Source of the DNA: Cellulomonas sp. Leaf395
GTDB lineage: Bacteria > Actinomycetota > Actinomycetes > Actinomycetales > Cellulomonadaceae
DNA: 64,000 nt
Direction of reading: 5' to 3'
NCBI RefSeq assembly: GCF_001424125.1
Contig: NZ_LMQI01000001.1
Span: 647,688-711,687 of the forward strand
Shown here: positions 28,301 through 37,779 of the stretch, one piece after another
How positions within the stretch are numbered: position 1 is the first letter of the stretch
Layout of the letters: every line of letters starts with the position of its first letter
Translations under genes and position numbers: made by a program
Notes under the pieces: model-generated
What the model was told of the DNA's origin: nothing
The model's database searches: none
What the model saw: only the letters and a program-made list of their open reading frames with translations

Positions 28301-29017
28301 AAGCCGCTCACGGAGACCGCGCACGACCGGCTGCAGACGATCGCCGCCAACACCGACCTCGGGGCCGGCATGGCCGTCGCGATGAAGGACCTGGAGATCC
28401 GCGGCGCGGGCAACCTGCTGGGCGGCGAGCAGTCGGGGCACATCGAGGGCGTCGGCTTCGACCTCTACATCCGCATGGTCGGCGAGGCGGTGGCCAACTT
28501 CCGCGGCGACGTCGAGGAGGAGCTGCCCGACGTCACCATCGAGCTGCCAGTCGACGCGCACATCCCGCACGACTACATCGCGCACGAGCGCCTGCGGCTC
28601 GAGGCTTACCGCAAGATCGCGGCGTCGGTCGACTCGGCGGCGCTCGGGGAGGTCCGGTCCGAGCTCGTGGACCGGTACGGCGCGGTGCCTGCGGCGGTCG
28701 ACAACCTGTTCGAGGTGGCCGAGTTCCGTCAGCACGTGCGCACGTCCGGGCTGTCCGACGTCACGGCGCAGGGCAAGTTCGTCCGGTTCGCACCCGTCGA
28801 CCTGCCCGAGTCCGCGCAGCTGCGGCTCAAGCGACTGTACCCGGGCGCCGTGCTCAAGCCGACCACGCGGACCGTCCTCGTGCCGTGGCCGATGACGGCG
28901 CGGTTGGGTGGCAAGCCCGTGCAGGGTCGCGAGGTCATGCTCTGGGCGCGGCAGTTCATCGACGCGGTCGTGCGCGGGGACGTGGGGGCCGCTGCGACTG
29001 TGGGGACCGGCCGGTAG
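25352..29017 (+). CDS. mfd: Transcription-repair coupling factor Mfd
   Basis: The product of 1221 residues is a full-length Mfd. It has the UvrB-homology region at the N-terminus, the RNA-polymerase-interacting domain (DYVVHEQHGVGRFVELVQ near residue 536), the translocase motor with Walker A (GDVGYGKTE near 691) and DEEQ box (VVIDEEQRFGVEH near 792), and the C-terminal TRCF domain. It removes stalled RNA polymerase from lesions and recruits UvrA. The ATG at 25352 follows GAAGGA and begins the conserved N-terminus. The mfd-mazG-eno order is common in actinobacteria, though here two extra genes intervene before mazG. Confidence 0.97.
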   Translation: MDLTGLLPAMLADPAAAAALESVRARGELDVVGPAGVRPPLLAALASGRPLVVVTATGRDADELAAAIRCYVPADDVAVLPSWETLPHERLSPRSDTVARRLAVFRRLAHPETEGHAGPVRVLVMPVRALLQPVVEGLGELAPVAISTGDRVDLADLAEKLVAAAYTRVDMVEKRGEFAVRGGIIDVFPPTEDHPLRVELWGEDVEEIRWFSIADQRSLEVADHGVWAPPCREILLTDAVRARATELIPQLPGAVDMLDKLANGIAVEGMESLAPALVESMVPVLDLVADDSLLVLVDPERVRRRAHDLVATTQEFLEAAWTSAAAGAATPLDLSAASFASFAEIRALAAVRGLGWWTLSPFSLDVDAAEAAKPDDFYEGATGTGHTAARNLAPHESRMADDLAATAQTLVIAARDVERYRGEVARAVADVRVLQQAGWRLVLATEGHGPAQRMVEQLRAAEVPARLVGTITDEPEGGVVLVVPAPVGPGFVAEPLHLAVFSESDLTGRAGTSTRDMRKMPSRRRNVVDPLQLRPHDYVVHEQHGVGRFVELVQRTIGAGATAATREYLVIEYASSKRGQPGDRLYVPSDQLDQVTKYVGGEAPSLSKMGGGDWAKTKGRAKKAVKEIAAELIRLYSARMATAGHAFGPDTPWQRELEDAFAYVETPDQAATIDEVKADMEKPIPMDRLVCGDVGYGKTEIAVRAAFKAVQDGKQVAILVPTTLLVQQHLDTFSERYSAFPVTVKALSRFQSPKESKEVVAGLSDGTVDVVIGTHRLITGEVRFKDLGLVVIDEEQRFGVEHKETLKALRTNVDVLAMSATPIPRTLEMAVTGIREMSTLATPPEERHPVLTFVGAYDEKQISAAIRRELLREGQVFYVHNKVDSIERTASRLMELVPEARVAVAHGKMNEHQLEQVIVDFWEKRFDVLVCTTIVETGLDISNANTLILERADLLGLSQLHQLRGRVGRGRERAYSYFLYPPEKPLTETAHDRLQTIAANTDLGAGMAVAMKDLEIRGAGNLLGGEQSGHIEGVGFDLYIRMVGEAVANFRGDVEEELPDVTIELPVDAHIPHDYIAHERLRLEAYRKIAASVDSAALGEVRSELVDRYGAVPAAVDNLFEVAEFRQHVRTSGLSDVTAQGKFVRFAPVDLPESAQLRLKRLYPGAVLKPTTRTVLVPWPMTARLGGKPVQGREVMLWARQFIDAVVRGDVGAAATVGTGR

Positions 29018-29020
29018 GCC

Positions 29021-30184
29021 TCAGGGGGCGGCAGGGATGGCGGGTTCGGCCGGTGCCGTGATCCGTGCGGCTCGCCGGCGCTTCATGAGCGCGGCCTTGA
29101 ACGCCTCGACCGGCCGCTCCACGACGTGCCAGATCGCGATGCCGAGCGCGACACCGACGGTGGCGGTCACCAGGAAGCGCGCCGTGAACGGCAAGTCCGC
29201 CGTCAGCGGGCGCAGCGCGTGCCCGGCGACGAGGTGGACGAGGTAGATGCTGTAGCTGGCCAGCCCGATCACCTGCACGGGCCGCGCCCCGGCGAACGCA
29301 CCGAACACCTGCCGGAACCGCCCGTCCTGGCGCTCCAGCCCGTAGAGGATGACCATCGCGGTCGCGCCAGCCTGGATCGTGTAACGGAACGTCTCGCGGA
29401 ACCACGGCTCCCGGATGGCGAGCGAGGCGAGGTACAGGCCGCCGGCGAGCACGGGCACCCAGGTGCTGCCGACCGCGGCCCGGAGGCGCGCGTCGATGCG
29501 ATGGCTGCGCAGGAGCGCGAAGACGACCGCGGCGAGGATGCCGCACGCGATCCCGTCTGCGCGGGTGTCGGTGCCGTAGTAGATGCGGCGGTGCGCGAGC
29601 TCCGGTGTGCTGCCGGCGACCAGGGCGATCCGCAGGACGAGCGCCCCGACGACCGTGGCCGACGCCAGGAGGGCGAGGAACGCCAGCCGCCGGCGCAGCA
29701 GGGCCGCGCCGAGCCAGATCAGCGCGAAGGCGATGTAGAACTGCTCCTCGATCGCGAGGCTCCACACCACCGTGGAGCCCGGCAGCACCTCGGGCACGCC
29801 ATGGATATAGACCCAGTTGAACGCAAAGAAGATCTGCGACGCGAACGCGGCCCAGTCGATCGGACGCCACACCGCGTACACCAGTGTGGGGATCGCGATG
29901 ATCAGGAGGAACGGCGGAGCGAGCTTGAAGAGGCGCCGGAGGTAGAAGTCCGACAGAGAGAACCGGCCGGTCCGCTCGCGCTCCACCAGCAGGACGTGCG
30001 TGATGATGAAGCCGGAGATGGCGAAGAAGATGGTCACACCGCTGCCGCCGGGCACCACGCCGCCGAGCCCGGCGTGCGCGACGACCACCAGCATGACCGC
30101 GAGCGCCCGCAGCGCGTCGATGTGCTCGTAGCGGCCGTGCGACGAGACACCCAGGCTCGAGGCCGTAGACGGTGCGCTCGTCAC
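29021..30184 (-). CDS. Acyltransferase 3 family membrane protein (OafA/YrhL type)
   Basis: The product of 387 residues is a polytopic membrane protein of about ten helices. It begins with YEHIDALRALAVMLVVVAHAG, containing the catalytic-site histidine of acyltransferase 3 proteins, and has FFAISGFIITHVLL and FYLRRLFKLAPPFLL, the R-R motif of this family. Such enzymes O-acetylate or O-acylate sugars of exported polymers, peptidoglycan or antibiotics. The gene is on the opposite strand to the core genes around it, three bases after mfd, and may serve the polysaccharide locus upstream. The substrate is unknown. Confidence 0.88.
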   Translation of the reverse strand: MTSAPSTASSLGVSSHGRYEHIDALRALAVMLVVVAHAGLGGVVPGGSGVTIFFAISGFIITHVLLVERERTGRFSLSDFYLRRLFKLAPPFLLIIAIPTLVYAVWRPIDWAAFASQIFFAFNWVYIHGVPEVLPGSTVVWSLAIEEQFYIAFALIWLGAALLRRRLAFLALLASATVVGALVLRIALVAGSTPELAHRRIYYGTDTRADGIACGILAAVVFALLRSHRIDARLRAAVGSTWVPVLAGGLYLASLAIREPWFRETFRYTIQAGATAMVILYGLERQDGRFRQVFGAFAGARPVQVIGLASYSIYLVHLVAGHALRPLTADLPFTARFLVTATVGVALGIAIWHVVERPVEAFKAALMKRRRAARITAPAEPAIPAAP

Positions 30185-30294
30185 GCCTGGCCTCCTCGGG
30201 ATTGCCGCGACCCCCGGTGCAAACGCCGCGAATGGGACGGATCGTACCGGCGGGCCGCCCGTCCGATCGAGGCCCGGGGGCGGGGAGCGGGAGA

Positions 30295-30318
30295 TTCACC
30301 CGTTCACCCGTTCACCCG
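30295..30318. repeat. Three tandem 8-bp repeats TTCACCCG
   Basis: Three exact copies of TTCACCCG lie end to end in the divergent region between the acyltransferase and lipoprotein genes, followed by GTGCGCAC. The reverse complement, CGGGTGAA, is also found at 8678 and 22510, so the repeats may be binding sites for one regulator. Confidence 0.6.
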
Positions 30319-30382
30319 TGCGCACGGCCAAGGGCCCTACGATGACCCACGATCGACGAGCGACGACGCAGGAGGTCCGGCG

Positions 30383-30997
30383 GTGGCGGTGCAGTGGCGT
30401 AGGGCTGTGCGGGGCAAGGCGGTGCGGACCGCAGGTCTGCTGGTCGCACTGACGACGACGGCCGGTCTGGCGGGGTGCACCGGAGAGCCCGGGGCGGCGG
30501 CGGTGGTCGACGGCGCGGCGGTCCCCACCTCCGACGTCGAGGCGGCCCTGACCGAGCTCATGCCGTGGTTCGAGGGCGTGACGACGACGAACGTGCTCTC
30601 CGTGCTGGTACAGGAGCCGACGGTCGTCGAGCTGGCCGAGGAGCAGGGTGTCGGGGTCTCCGACGAGGAGGCCGAGGCGCTGCTGGACCAGGTCGTCCAG
30701 CAGAAGGTCGCGGGCGCCACTGCCACGTTCACGGAGCCCTCGCTCGCAGTGGCCCGGTACTCGATCGCCTACAGCAAGCTGCAGGACCTCCCCGACGCGG
30801 CGGGCATCGGCGACGAGATCGACGCCCGGCTGCGCGGCCTGGACGTCGAGGTGAACCCGCGGTTCGGCTCGCTGGAGGACGGCAACCAGATCGCCGCGCC
30901 CACCCCGGCTCCGTGGATCGTCGTCCCCCAGGCCGGCTCGCCCGCTGACGACGGCAGCACGGAGCCGGCCCCAGCGCCGACGCCCTCGGCGTCGTGA
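30383..30997 (+). CDS. SurA N-terminal-like lipoprotein
   Basis: The product of 204 residues has a lipoprotein signal (LLVALTTTAGLAGC, lipobox LAGC), then a domain of about 120 residues with the helical pattern of SurA/trigger-factor N-terminal chaperones (AAVVDGAAVPTSDVEAAL, EEQGVGVSDEEAEALL). It ends in a Pro/Ala-rich tail. No peptidyl-prolyl isomerase domain is present. It is probably a lipid-anchored chaperone-like protein on the outer face of the membrane. GTG at 30383 is chosen because GGAGG lies seven bases upstream; GTG at 30389 is the alternative. Its stop overlaps the mazG start by four bases, a neighbour order seen in related actinobacteria. Confidence 0.8.
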   Translation: MAVQWRRAVRGKAVRTAGLLVALTTTAGLAGCTGEPGAAAVVDGAAVPTSDVEAALTELMPWFEGVTTTNVLSVLVQEPTVVELAEEQGVGVSDEEAEALLDQVVQQKVAGATATFTEPSLAVARYSIAYSKLQDLPDAAGIGDEIDARLRGLDVEVNPRFGSLEDGNQIAAPTPAPWIVVPQAGSPADDGSTEPAPAPTPSAS

Positions 30998-31626
30998 CGG
31001 ACTCGCAGCCGGACTCGCTGCGCGCGCTCGTGCGCGTGATGGACCGGTTGCGCTCGCCGGGCGGCTGCCCGTGGGACGCCCAGCAGACGCACGAGTCGCT
31101 GGTGCCGTACGCCCTCGAGGAGGCGCACGAGCTGGCGGAGGCGATCGAGGCGGGGGACCGGGACGGCCTGCGCGAGGAGCTGGGGGACCTGCTGCTCCAG
31201 GTGGTGTTCCACGCGCGGATCGCCACCGAGCATCCGACCGACCCGTTCGATGTCGACGACGTGGCCGCCGACCTCGTCGCCAAGCTGGTACGACGGCATC
31301 CTCATGTGTTCAAGGACGAGGCGCCCGAGGGTGACGTGCACGTGCAGTGGGACCGGCTGAAGAACGCGGAGAAGCAGCGCGCGTCGGCGCTCGACGGCGT
31401 GCCGCTCGCGCTGGGCGCGCTCGCGCGGGCGCAGAAGGTCGCCGGACGCGCGGGACGGGCCGGGCTCGCGACGCAGGCTCCTGCCGGGGACGGCCTGGGG
31501 GAGCGGCTGCTCGCGCTGGTCCTGGAGGCGGACGCAGCCGGCGTCGACGCCGAGGGCGCGCTGCGGCGGACGGCGGCCGCCTGGGAGCAGGACCTGCGGG
31601 CGACGGAGAGCGCGGCCGGTACATGA
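30994..31626 (+). CDS. mazG: Nucleoside triphosphate pyrophosphohydrolase MazG
   Basis: The product of 210 residues shows the MazG signature: RLRSPGGCPWDAQQTHESL at the N-terminus, the E-E-x-x-E metal site in ALEEAHELAEAIE (about residue 40) and EELGDLLLQVVFHA. It has one full MazG domain and a shorter helical C-terminal region instead of the second domain found in the E. coli enzyme; this single-domain form is common in actinobacteria. It hydrolyses non-canonical or excess NTPs to NMP and pyrophosphate in the cytoplasm. The GTG start overlaps the lipoprotein stop. Confidence 0.94.
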   Translation: MTDSQPDSLRALVRVMDRLRSPGGCPWDAQQTHESLVPYALEEAHELAEAIEAGDRDGLREELGDLLLQVVFHARIATEHPTDPFDVDDVAADLVAKLVRRHPHVFKDEAPEGDVHVQWDRLKNAEKQRASALDGVPLALGALARAQKVAGRAGRAGLATQAPAGDGLGERLLALVLEADAAGVDAEGALRRTAAAWEQDLRATESAAGT

Positions 31627-31664
31627 GAGATTGGCGAATCCTCCGGGCCGCGGAAGGAAAGCGC

Positions 31665-31694
31665 TTGCCGGGGACCCGTCCGAGCCCGTAGCCT
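31665..31694 (+). promoter_or_regulatory. Candidate promoter for pntAB
   Basis: TTGCCG (31665-31670) and TAGCCT (31689-31694) are separated by 18 bases and lie about 70 bases before the pntA start. Confidence 0.45.
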
Positions 31695-31765
31695 GCGCGT
31701 GCCCGCCATGATGAGCCCACCCACGACCACCACCTCGACCACCTTGAGCACGGAGGAACGCAGCG

Positions 31766-33319
31766 ATGCGCATCGGCATCCCCATCGAGAGCCGCCCCGG
31801 CGAACGGCTCGTCGCCGCGACGCCGAAGACGGTCGGCCAGCTGGTCGGCCTCGGCTACGAGGTGGTCGTCGAGCGCGGCGCAGGTGATGCCGCGACGTTC
31901 CGCACCGAGGCGTACGAGGCGGCGGGCGCTGCGGTCGGGGACGCTGCCGACGTCTGGCTGAGCGACGTCGTCGCCAAGGTGAACCCGCCGACGGATGCCG
32001 AGGTCGCCTCGCTGCGCCCGGGCGCCACGCTCGTCGCGATGCTCTCGCCCGCCTCCAGCCCCGAGCTCGTCGAGGACCTGCACGCCCGCGGCGTGACCGC
32101 GCTCGCGCTCGACGCGGTGCCGCGCATCTCCCGGGCGCAGGCCCTCGACGTGCTGAGCACCATGTCGAACGTCGCCGGCTACCGCGCGGTCGTCGAGGCC
32201 GCCGAGGTCTACGGCGGCATGTTCACCGGACAGGTCACCGCGGCGGGCAAGACCCCGCCGGCCCGCGTGTTCGTCATCGGCGCCGGGGTGGCCGGTCTCG
32301 CCGCGATCGGGGCGGCCGGCAGCATGGGCGCCCGCGTCCGTGCGTTCGACGTCCGGCCCGAGGTCGGCGAGCAGATCGAGTCGATGGGTGCGACGTTCGT
32401 CCAGGCAGAAGCCGCTCAGCAGGCGGTCAGCTCCGACGGATATGCCAGCGCGCTGACGCAGGAGCAGGAGCTGCTGACCCAGCAGATGTACGCCGCCGAG
32501 TCGGCCGACGCGGACATCGTCATCACGACCGCGCTCGTGCGAGGGCTCGCGCCGACGACGATCACCGCGGCGATGGTCGCCGGGATGCGGCCCGGCAGCG
32601 TGATCATCGACCTCGCTGCCTCGGGTGGCGGCAACTGCGAGCTGACCGTGCCGGGTGCCTCCGTGGTGACGGACAACGGCGTGACGGTCGTCGGCTACAC
32701 CGACCTGACCAGCCGGATGCCGCAGCACACGTCCCAGCTGTTCGGCACCAACATCGTGCACCTGCTCCAGCTGCTCACCCCCGGCAAGGACGGGCAGCTG
32801 GTGCTCGACCTCGACGACCCCGTGCAGCGCGGGATGGCGGTGACGCACGACGGCGAGGTGCTGTGGCCGCCACCGCCGGTGCAGGTCTCCGCCGCGCCGG
32901 TCGCGGCCGCCGGACCGTCCGCGGAGGAGCGCGCGGCCTCCGAGGCGGCAGCGCTCGCGGACAAGGCCCGTCGACGGCAGCGACGGTCGGTGGTCCTCGC
33001 CCTGCTGGCCGTCGCCGTGCTGTTCGCGATCTCGTTCGCGCCGGCCGCCTTCCTCGGGCACTTCACGGTGTTCGTGCTGGCCGTGATCGTCGGCTACTAC
33101 GTGATCTCCAACGTCAGCCACTCCCTGCACACGCCTCTGATGGCCCAGACCAACGCCATCTCGGGGATCATCCTGGTCGGCGCGCTGCTGCAGATCGGCG
33201 ACGACAGCTGGCTGGTGACCGTGCTCGCGGTCATCGCCGCGTCGGTGGCCAGCATCAACGTGTTCGGGGGATTCCTCGTCGCGAACCGCATGATCCGCAT
33301 GTTCCGGAAGGACGCCTGA
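31766..33319 (+). CDS. pntA: NAD(P) transhydrogenase subunit alpha
   Basis: The product of 517 residues holds both alpha parts in one chain. Residues 1 to about 380 form the NAD-binding alanine dehydrogenase/PNT domain ([20 protein letters not shown]; dinucleotide site [17 protein letters not shown] near residue 171; [19 protein letters not shown]). A charged linker follows, and about four membrane helices make up the last 110 residues. In many actinobacteria these parts are split into two genes. With PntB it makes a membrane complex that couples proton movement to hydride transfer from NADH to NADP. GGAGG precedes the ATG. pntB starts four bases after the stop. Confidence 0.95.
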   Translation: MRIGIPIESRPGERLVAATPKTVGQLVGLGYEVVVERGAGDAATFRTEAYEAAGAAVGDAADVWLSDVVAKVNPPTDAEVASLRPGATLVAMLSPASSPELVEDLHARGVTALALDAVPRISRAQALDVLSTMSNVAGYRAVVEAAEVYGGMFTGQVTAAGKTPPARVFVIGAGVAGLAAIGAAGSMGARVRAFDVRPEVGEQIESMGATFVQAEAAQQAVSSDGYASALTQEQELLTQQMYAAESADADIVITTALVRGLAPTTITAAMVAGMRPGSVIIDLAASGGGNCELTVPGASVVTDNGVTVVGYTDLTSRMPQHTSQLFGTNIVHLLQLLTPGKDGQLVLDLDDPVQRGMAVTHDGEVLWPPPPVQVSAAPVAAAGPSAEERAASEAAALADKARRRQRRSVVLALLAVAVLFAISFAPAAFLGHFTVFVLAVIVGYYVISNVSHSLHTPLMAQTNAISGIILVGALLQIGDDSWLVTVLAVIAASVASINVFGGFLVANRMIRMFRKDA

Positions 33320-33323
33320 CCCC

Positions 33324-34706
33324 GTGCTGACCTCCGTGGCCCAGGCTGTCTACCTCGCCGCCGCCGTCCTGTTCATCCTCAGCCTCGCCGGGCTCTCCAA
33401 GCAGGAGACCGCCCGCCGCGGCAACGTCGCGGGCATGGTGGGCATGGCGCTCGCCCTCGTCGCGACCGTCGCGCTCGCCCTGGAGGGCTCCGAGCGGCCG
33501 GTCGAGGTCACCGCGACTCTGATCCTCGTCGTGTTCCTGGTCGGCTCGACCGTCGGGACCTGGCAGGCCCGTCGCGTCGAGATGACGCAGATGCCCGAGC
33601 TCATCGCCATCCTGCACTCGTTCGTCGGGCTCGCGGCGGTGCTCGTCGGCTACAACTCGTTCCTCACCGAGCCGTCCGACCCGGCGCACCTGGTCGAGGT
33701 GTTCCTCGGGGTGCTCATCGGCGCCGTGACGTTCACCGGCTCGATCGTCGCGTACCTGAAGCTGGCCACGAAGATCAGCTCCGCGCCCCTGATGCTGCCC
33801 GGCCGCAACTGGCTGAACCTCGCGATGGTCGTTGTCTCCGGGGCGCTTCTGGTCTGGTTCCTCGGAACCGGCGGGGTGCTGCCGCTGCTGCTCATGACCG
33901 TCGTCGCGTTGCTGCTCGGCTGGCACCTGGTGGCCTCCATCGGCGGGGGCGACATGCCTGTCGTCGTCTCGATGCTCAACTCCTACTCCGGGTGGGCGGC
34001 CGCCGCGGCGGGCTTCATGCTCAGCAACGACCTGCTCATCGTCACAGGCGCGCTGGTCGGCTCCTCCGGTGCGATCCTCAGCTACCTCATGTGCACGGCC
34101 ATGAACCGCTCCTTCATCAGCGTCATCCTCGGCGGGTACGGCGCTGCGGGCGGGACCGTGGTGGCCTCCGACGTCGAGCTCGGCGAGTACCACGAGATCA
34201 AGCCGCCGGAGGCCGCGGAGCTGCTGCTGGACGCCCGGCGAGTCGTCATCACGCCCGGGTACGGGATGGCCGTCGCCAAGGCGCAGTACCCCGTCGCGGA
34301 GCTCGTGGCCAAGCTGCGCGCCCGCGGCGTCGAGGTCCGGTTCGGGGTCCACCCCGTCGCGGGCCGCCTGCCGGGGCACATGAACGTGTTGCTCGCCGAG
34401 GCCAAGGTGCCGTACGACATCGTGCTCGAGATGGACGAGATCAACGGCGACCTCTCGGACACCGACGTCGTGCTCGTCATCGGCGCCAACGACACCGTCA
34501 ACCCGGCCGCGCTCGACGACCCGTCCTCCCCGATCGCCGGCATGCCGGTCCTCGAGGTGTGGAAGGCCGCGCGCGTGATCGTGTTCAAGCGGTCGATGGC
34601 CACCGGCTACGCGGGGGTGCAGAACCCGCTGTTCTTCCGCGACAACACCTCGATGCTGTTCGGGGACGCGAAGGACCAGGTCGAGCACATCATGCTGGCG
34701 CTCTGA
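33324..34706 (+). CDS. pntB: NAD(P) transhydrogenase subunit beta
   Basis: The product of 460 residues starts with about nine membrane helices ([20 protein letters not shown] at the N-terminus) and ends with the NADP-binding domain ([20 protein letters not shown] near residue 311, then [20 protein letters not shown] and [18 protein letters not shown]). This is the full-length membrane and NADP subunit of the proton-translocating transhydrogenase. GTG at 33324 is the start nearest the conserved first helix. It is cotranscribed with pntA. Confidence 0.95.
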   Translation: MLTSVAQAVYLAAAVLFILSLAGLSKQETARRGNVAGMVGMALALVATVALALEGSERPVEVTATLILVVFLVGSTVGTWQARRVEMTQMPELIAILHSFVGLAAVLVGYNSFLTEPSDPAHLVEVFLGVLIGAVTFTGSIVAYLKLATKISSAPLMLPGRNWLNLAMVVVSGALLVWFLGTGGVLPLLLMTVVALLLGWHLVASIGGGDMPVVVSMLNSYSGWAAAAAGFMLSNDLLIVTGALVGSSGAILSYLMCTAMNRSFISVILGGYGAAGGTVVASDVELGEYHEIKPPEAAELLLDARRVVITPGYGMAVAKAQYPVAELVAKLRARGVEVRFGVHPVAGRLPGHMNVLLAEAKVPYDIVLEMDEINGDLSDTDVVLVIGANDTVNPAALDDPSSPIAGMPVLEVWKAARVIVFKRSMATGYAGVQNPLFFRDNTSMLFGDAKDQVEHIMLAL

Positions 34707-34726
34707 GTCCACGGGTCGAAGGGCCC

Positions 34727-36073
<1,347 letters not shown>

Positions 36074-36087
36074 CGCACGACCCTCGG

Positions 36088-36120
36088 AGGCCGGTCACCC
36101 CGATTCGGGTTGGCCGGCCT
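36088..36120 (+). terminator. Terminator after eno
   Basis: AGGCCGG (36088-36094) pairs with CCGGCCT (36114-36120), with an inner CCCG/CGGG stem. It lies 15 bases after the eno stop and is followed by TTC. Confidence 0.7.
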
Positions 36121-36213
36121 TCGGCGTGCCCAGAACCTGTGAGTGTCGTCTCCGGCGCGCCACGGCACGCGACATCCGGGCTGGTCGGGGCGCTACGGGG
36201 CAGAATCGACGCC

Positions 36214-36948
36214 ATGTCTGCCCCCCGACGCCCGGCGTCCCCGAGCGCCCCGGGTCGGCGCGCGGCGGCCCCGCGGTCCGGGACGCCCACCCCGGCGGCA
36301 GGCGTGCCGCGCGGGAGCGCAGGCAGTCGGCCGTCGCCACCACGCTCCGGGGCGATCCCCCGCGTCGGTCCCACCCCCTCGTCGTCGCCCAGGCCGTCCT
36401 CGTCGCGACCCTCCGCCACCCGGCCCGCCACCCGCGGCACGCCGACCCCACCGCGGGGGACCCCGCGCGCGGAGCGGGTGCAGCTGCGGGTGCCGCGGCT
36501 CTTCACCGTCCGCGCGATGGTGTTCTCCTGCGTCGTCCTGCTGGCCTTCGTGCTGGTGTACCCGACGCTGCACTCGTACCTGGAGCAGAAGGTCGAGGTG
36601 GACCAGCTGCGCGCCCAGGTCGCGGCCGCACAGGAGCGCAACGACGACCTGCGAGCGGACCTGCGGCGCTGGGACGACCCGGCGTACGTGACGGCACAGG
36701 CGCGGGAGCGGCTCTCGTTCGTGCTGCCGGGGGAGAAGGCGTTCCGCGTCGTGGACCCCGAGACCGTTCCCGACACGGCGCCCGTCGCCGACGGCCCGGC
36801 GACCGTGCTGGACTCCGGGTCGACGCTGCCCTGGTACGCGACCGTGTGGGAGTCCATCGAGGTGGCGGGCACCACCCCCGCGCCGGGTGCGGAGGATGCG
36901 GTGGCGCCGGGCGACAATGGGACGCCCGCTCCGCCCGCCGGCGGCTGA
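36214..36948 (+). CDS. FtsB/DivIC-like septum formation initiator
   Basis: The product of 244 residues has a long Pro/Ser/Arg-rich, probably disordered cytoplasmic tail (residues 1 to about 90), one membrane helix (AMVFSCVVLLAFVLVYP), a coiled coil (YLEQKVEVDQLRAQVAAAQE), and the family motif WDDPAYVTAQARERLSFVLPG. The C-terminal 70 residues are low complexity. FtsB/DivIC proteins bridge FtsL and FtsQ in the divisome. Position between eno and the DUF501 gene is the usual one in actinobacteria. The ATG at 36214 is preferred because the upstream extension has no conserved character. Confidence 0.9.
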   Translation: MSAPRRPASPSAPGRRAAAPRSGTPTPAAGVPRGSAGSRPSPPRSGAIPRVGPTPSSSPRPSSSRPSATRPATRGTPTPPRGTPRAERVQLRVPRLFTVRAMVFSCVVLLAFVLVYPTLHSYLEQKVEVDQLRAQVAAAQERNDDLRADLRRWDDPAYVTAQARERLSFVLPGEKAFRVVDPETVPDTAPVADGPATVLDSGSTLPWYATVWESIEVAGTTPAPGAEDAVAPGDNGTPAPPAGG

Positions 36949-36977
36949 CCGGACCTCCTGCACGAACGGATCGACCT

Positions 36978-37478
36978 GTGGCTCCCTCCTTCGACGACGT
37001 GACCGACCAGGACATCGCGGTGCTCGCCGAGCAGCTCGGCCGCCCTCCGCGCGGCGTCGTCGGCATCGCGGCCCGGTGCGTCTGCGGCCGTCCGCTCGTG
37101 GTCCGGACCGCCCCGCGGCTGGACGACGGCACCCCGTTCCCGACGACCTACTACCTCACCTGCCCCCCGGCGGTCGCGGCGGTGAGCACGCTCGAGGCGG
37201 GCGGGCTGATGAAGGAGCTCACGGCCCGGCTCACCGACGACGAGGAGCTGGCCGCCGCGTACCGCCGCGCGCACGACGCCTACCTGGTGGACCGTGAGGC
37301 GCTCGGGCACGTGGAGGAGATCGCGGGCATCTCGGCCGGCGGCATGCCGACCCGCGTGAAGTGCCTGCACGTGCTGGTCGGGCACGCCCTGGCGGCGGGC
37401 CCCGGCGTGAACCCGATCGGCGACGAGGCCCTGACCCTGATCCGCGACGACTGGCGCCCGGACCGCTGCACCTGCTGA
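36978..37478 (+). CDS. DUF501 family protein
   Basis: The product of 166 residues matches the DUF501 family: IAVLAEQLGRPPRGVVGIAA, RCVCGRPLVV, the FPTTYYLTCPP block, the central GGLMKELTARL, and the C-terminal RVKCLHVLVGHALAAGPGVN followed by a Cys-rich end (DRCTC). The conserved CxCG, C-P and C-L-H residues suggest metal binding. The function is unknown, but the gene stands between the divisome gene and ppx in most actinobacteria. GTG at 36978 begins the conserved part. Some relatives are annotated as septum formation proteins only through their neighbours. Confidence 0.88.
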   Translation: MAPSFDDVTDQDIAVLAEQLGRPPRGVVGIAARCVCGRPLVVRTAPRLDDGTPFPTTYYLTCPPAVAAVSTLEAGGLMKELTARLTDDEELAAAYRRAHDAYLVDREALGHVEEIAGISAGGMPTRVKCLHVLVGHALAAGPGVNPIGDEALTLIRDDWRPDRCTC

Positions 37479-37498
37479 GCCACCCGCTCGCGAGCACC

Positions 37499-37546
37499 GG
37501 ACGTCCGCACGATTCCGCGCCCCGACGACCGATCCTGCGGACGTCC
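37499..37546. repeat. Hairpin repeat, unit 1 (upstream of ppx)
   Basis: GGACGTCCGCA (37499-37509) is perfectly complementary to TGCGGACGTCC (37536-37546), an 11-bp stem around a 26-base inner part that holds CCCGACGACCGAT. It begins 21 bases after the DUF501 stop and is the first of six related units flanking ppx. Confidence 0.85.
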
Positions 37547-37562
37547 CCGCGTCCTCGACCTC

Positions 37563-37607
37563 GACGCCCGCACCTTCGCGTCCTGTCGACCTGATCTGCG
37601 GACGTCC
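37563..37607. repeat. Hairpin repeat, unit 2 (upstream of ppx)
   Basis: GACGCCCGCA pairs with TGCGGACGTC with one mismatch. The inner part shares CGCGTCCTG and CTGATCTGCGG with the other units, so it is a slightly decayed copy. Confidence 0.75.
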
Positions 37608-37623
37608 CCCCGTTGTCGACAGC

Positions 37624-37670
37624 AACGTCCGCATGATCGCGCGTCCTGACGGCACGATCTGCGGACGTCC
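37624..37670. repeat. Hairpin repeat, unit 3 (upstream of ppx)
   Basis: ACGTCCGCA (37625-37633) pairs with TGCGGACGT (37660-37668). After one bulged base an inner GATCG/CGATC stem continues the helix to 14 bp. The loop region contains GCGTCCTGACG. Confidence 0.85.
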
Positions 37671-37697
37671 GACCGGCTGCCGGCGGTGAACCCGTTG

Positions 37698-37739
37698 CGT
37701 CCGAGCATCTCCGCGCTGGAGCGGCCACGTCCTCGGACG
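37698..37739. repeat. Unrelated or diverged hairpin before ppx
   Basis: CGTCCGAG (37698-37705) and CTCGGACG (37732-37739) form a perfect eight-base stem about 40 bases before the ppx start. It resembles the six flanking units in layout but not in arm sequence. Confidence 0.5.
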
Positions 37740-37779
37740 GGGCGGGTGGGGGTGGTGGTCCGGTGCGAGGATGGGCCGC

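Noticed and set aside
31766-33319. Fusion error joining two pntA genes
   Set aside because: A single-chain alpha subunit with NAD domain and membrane helices is a normal form of PntA.
36214-36500. Frameshift in the divisome gene because of its strange N-terminus
   Set aside because: The Pro/Ser/Arg-rich tail is a normal disordered region of actinobacterial FtsB/DivIC proteins and the frame is continuous.
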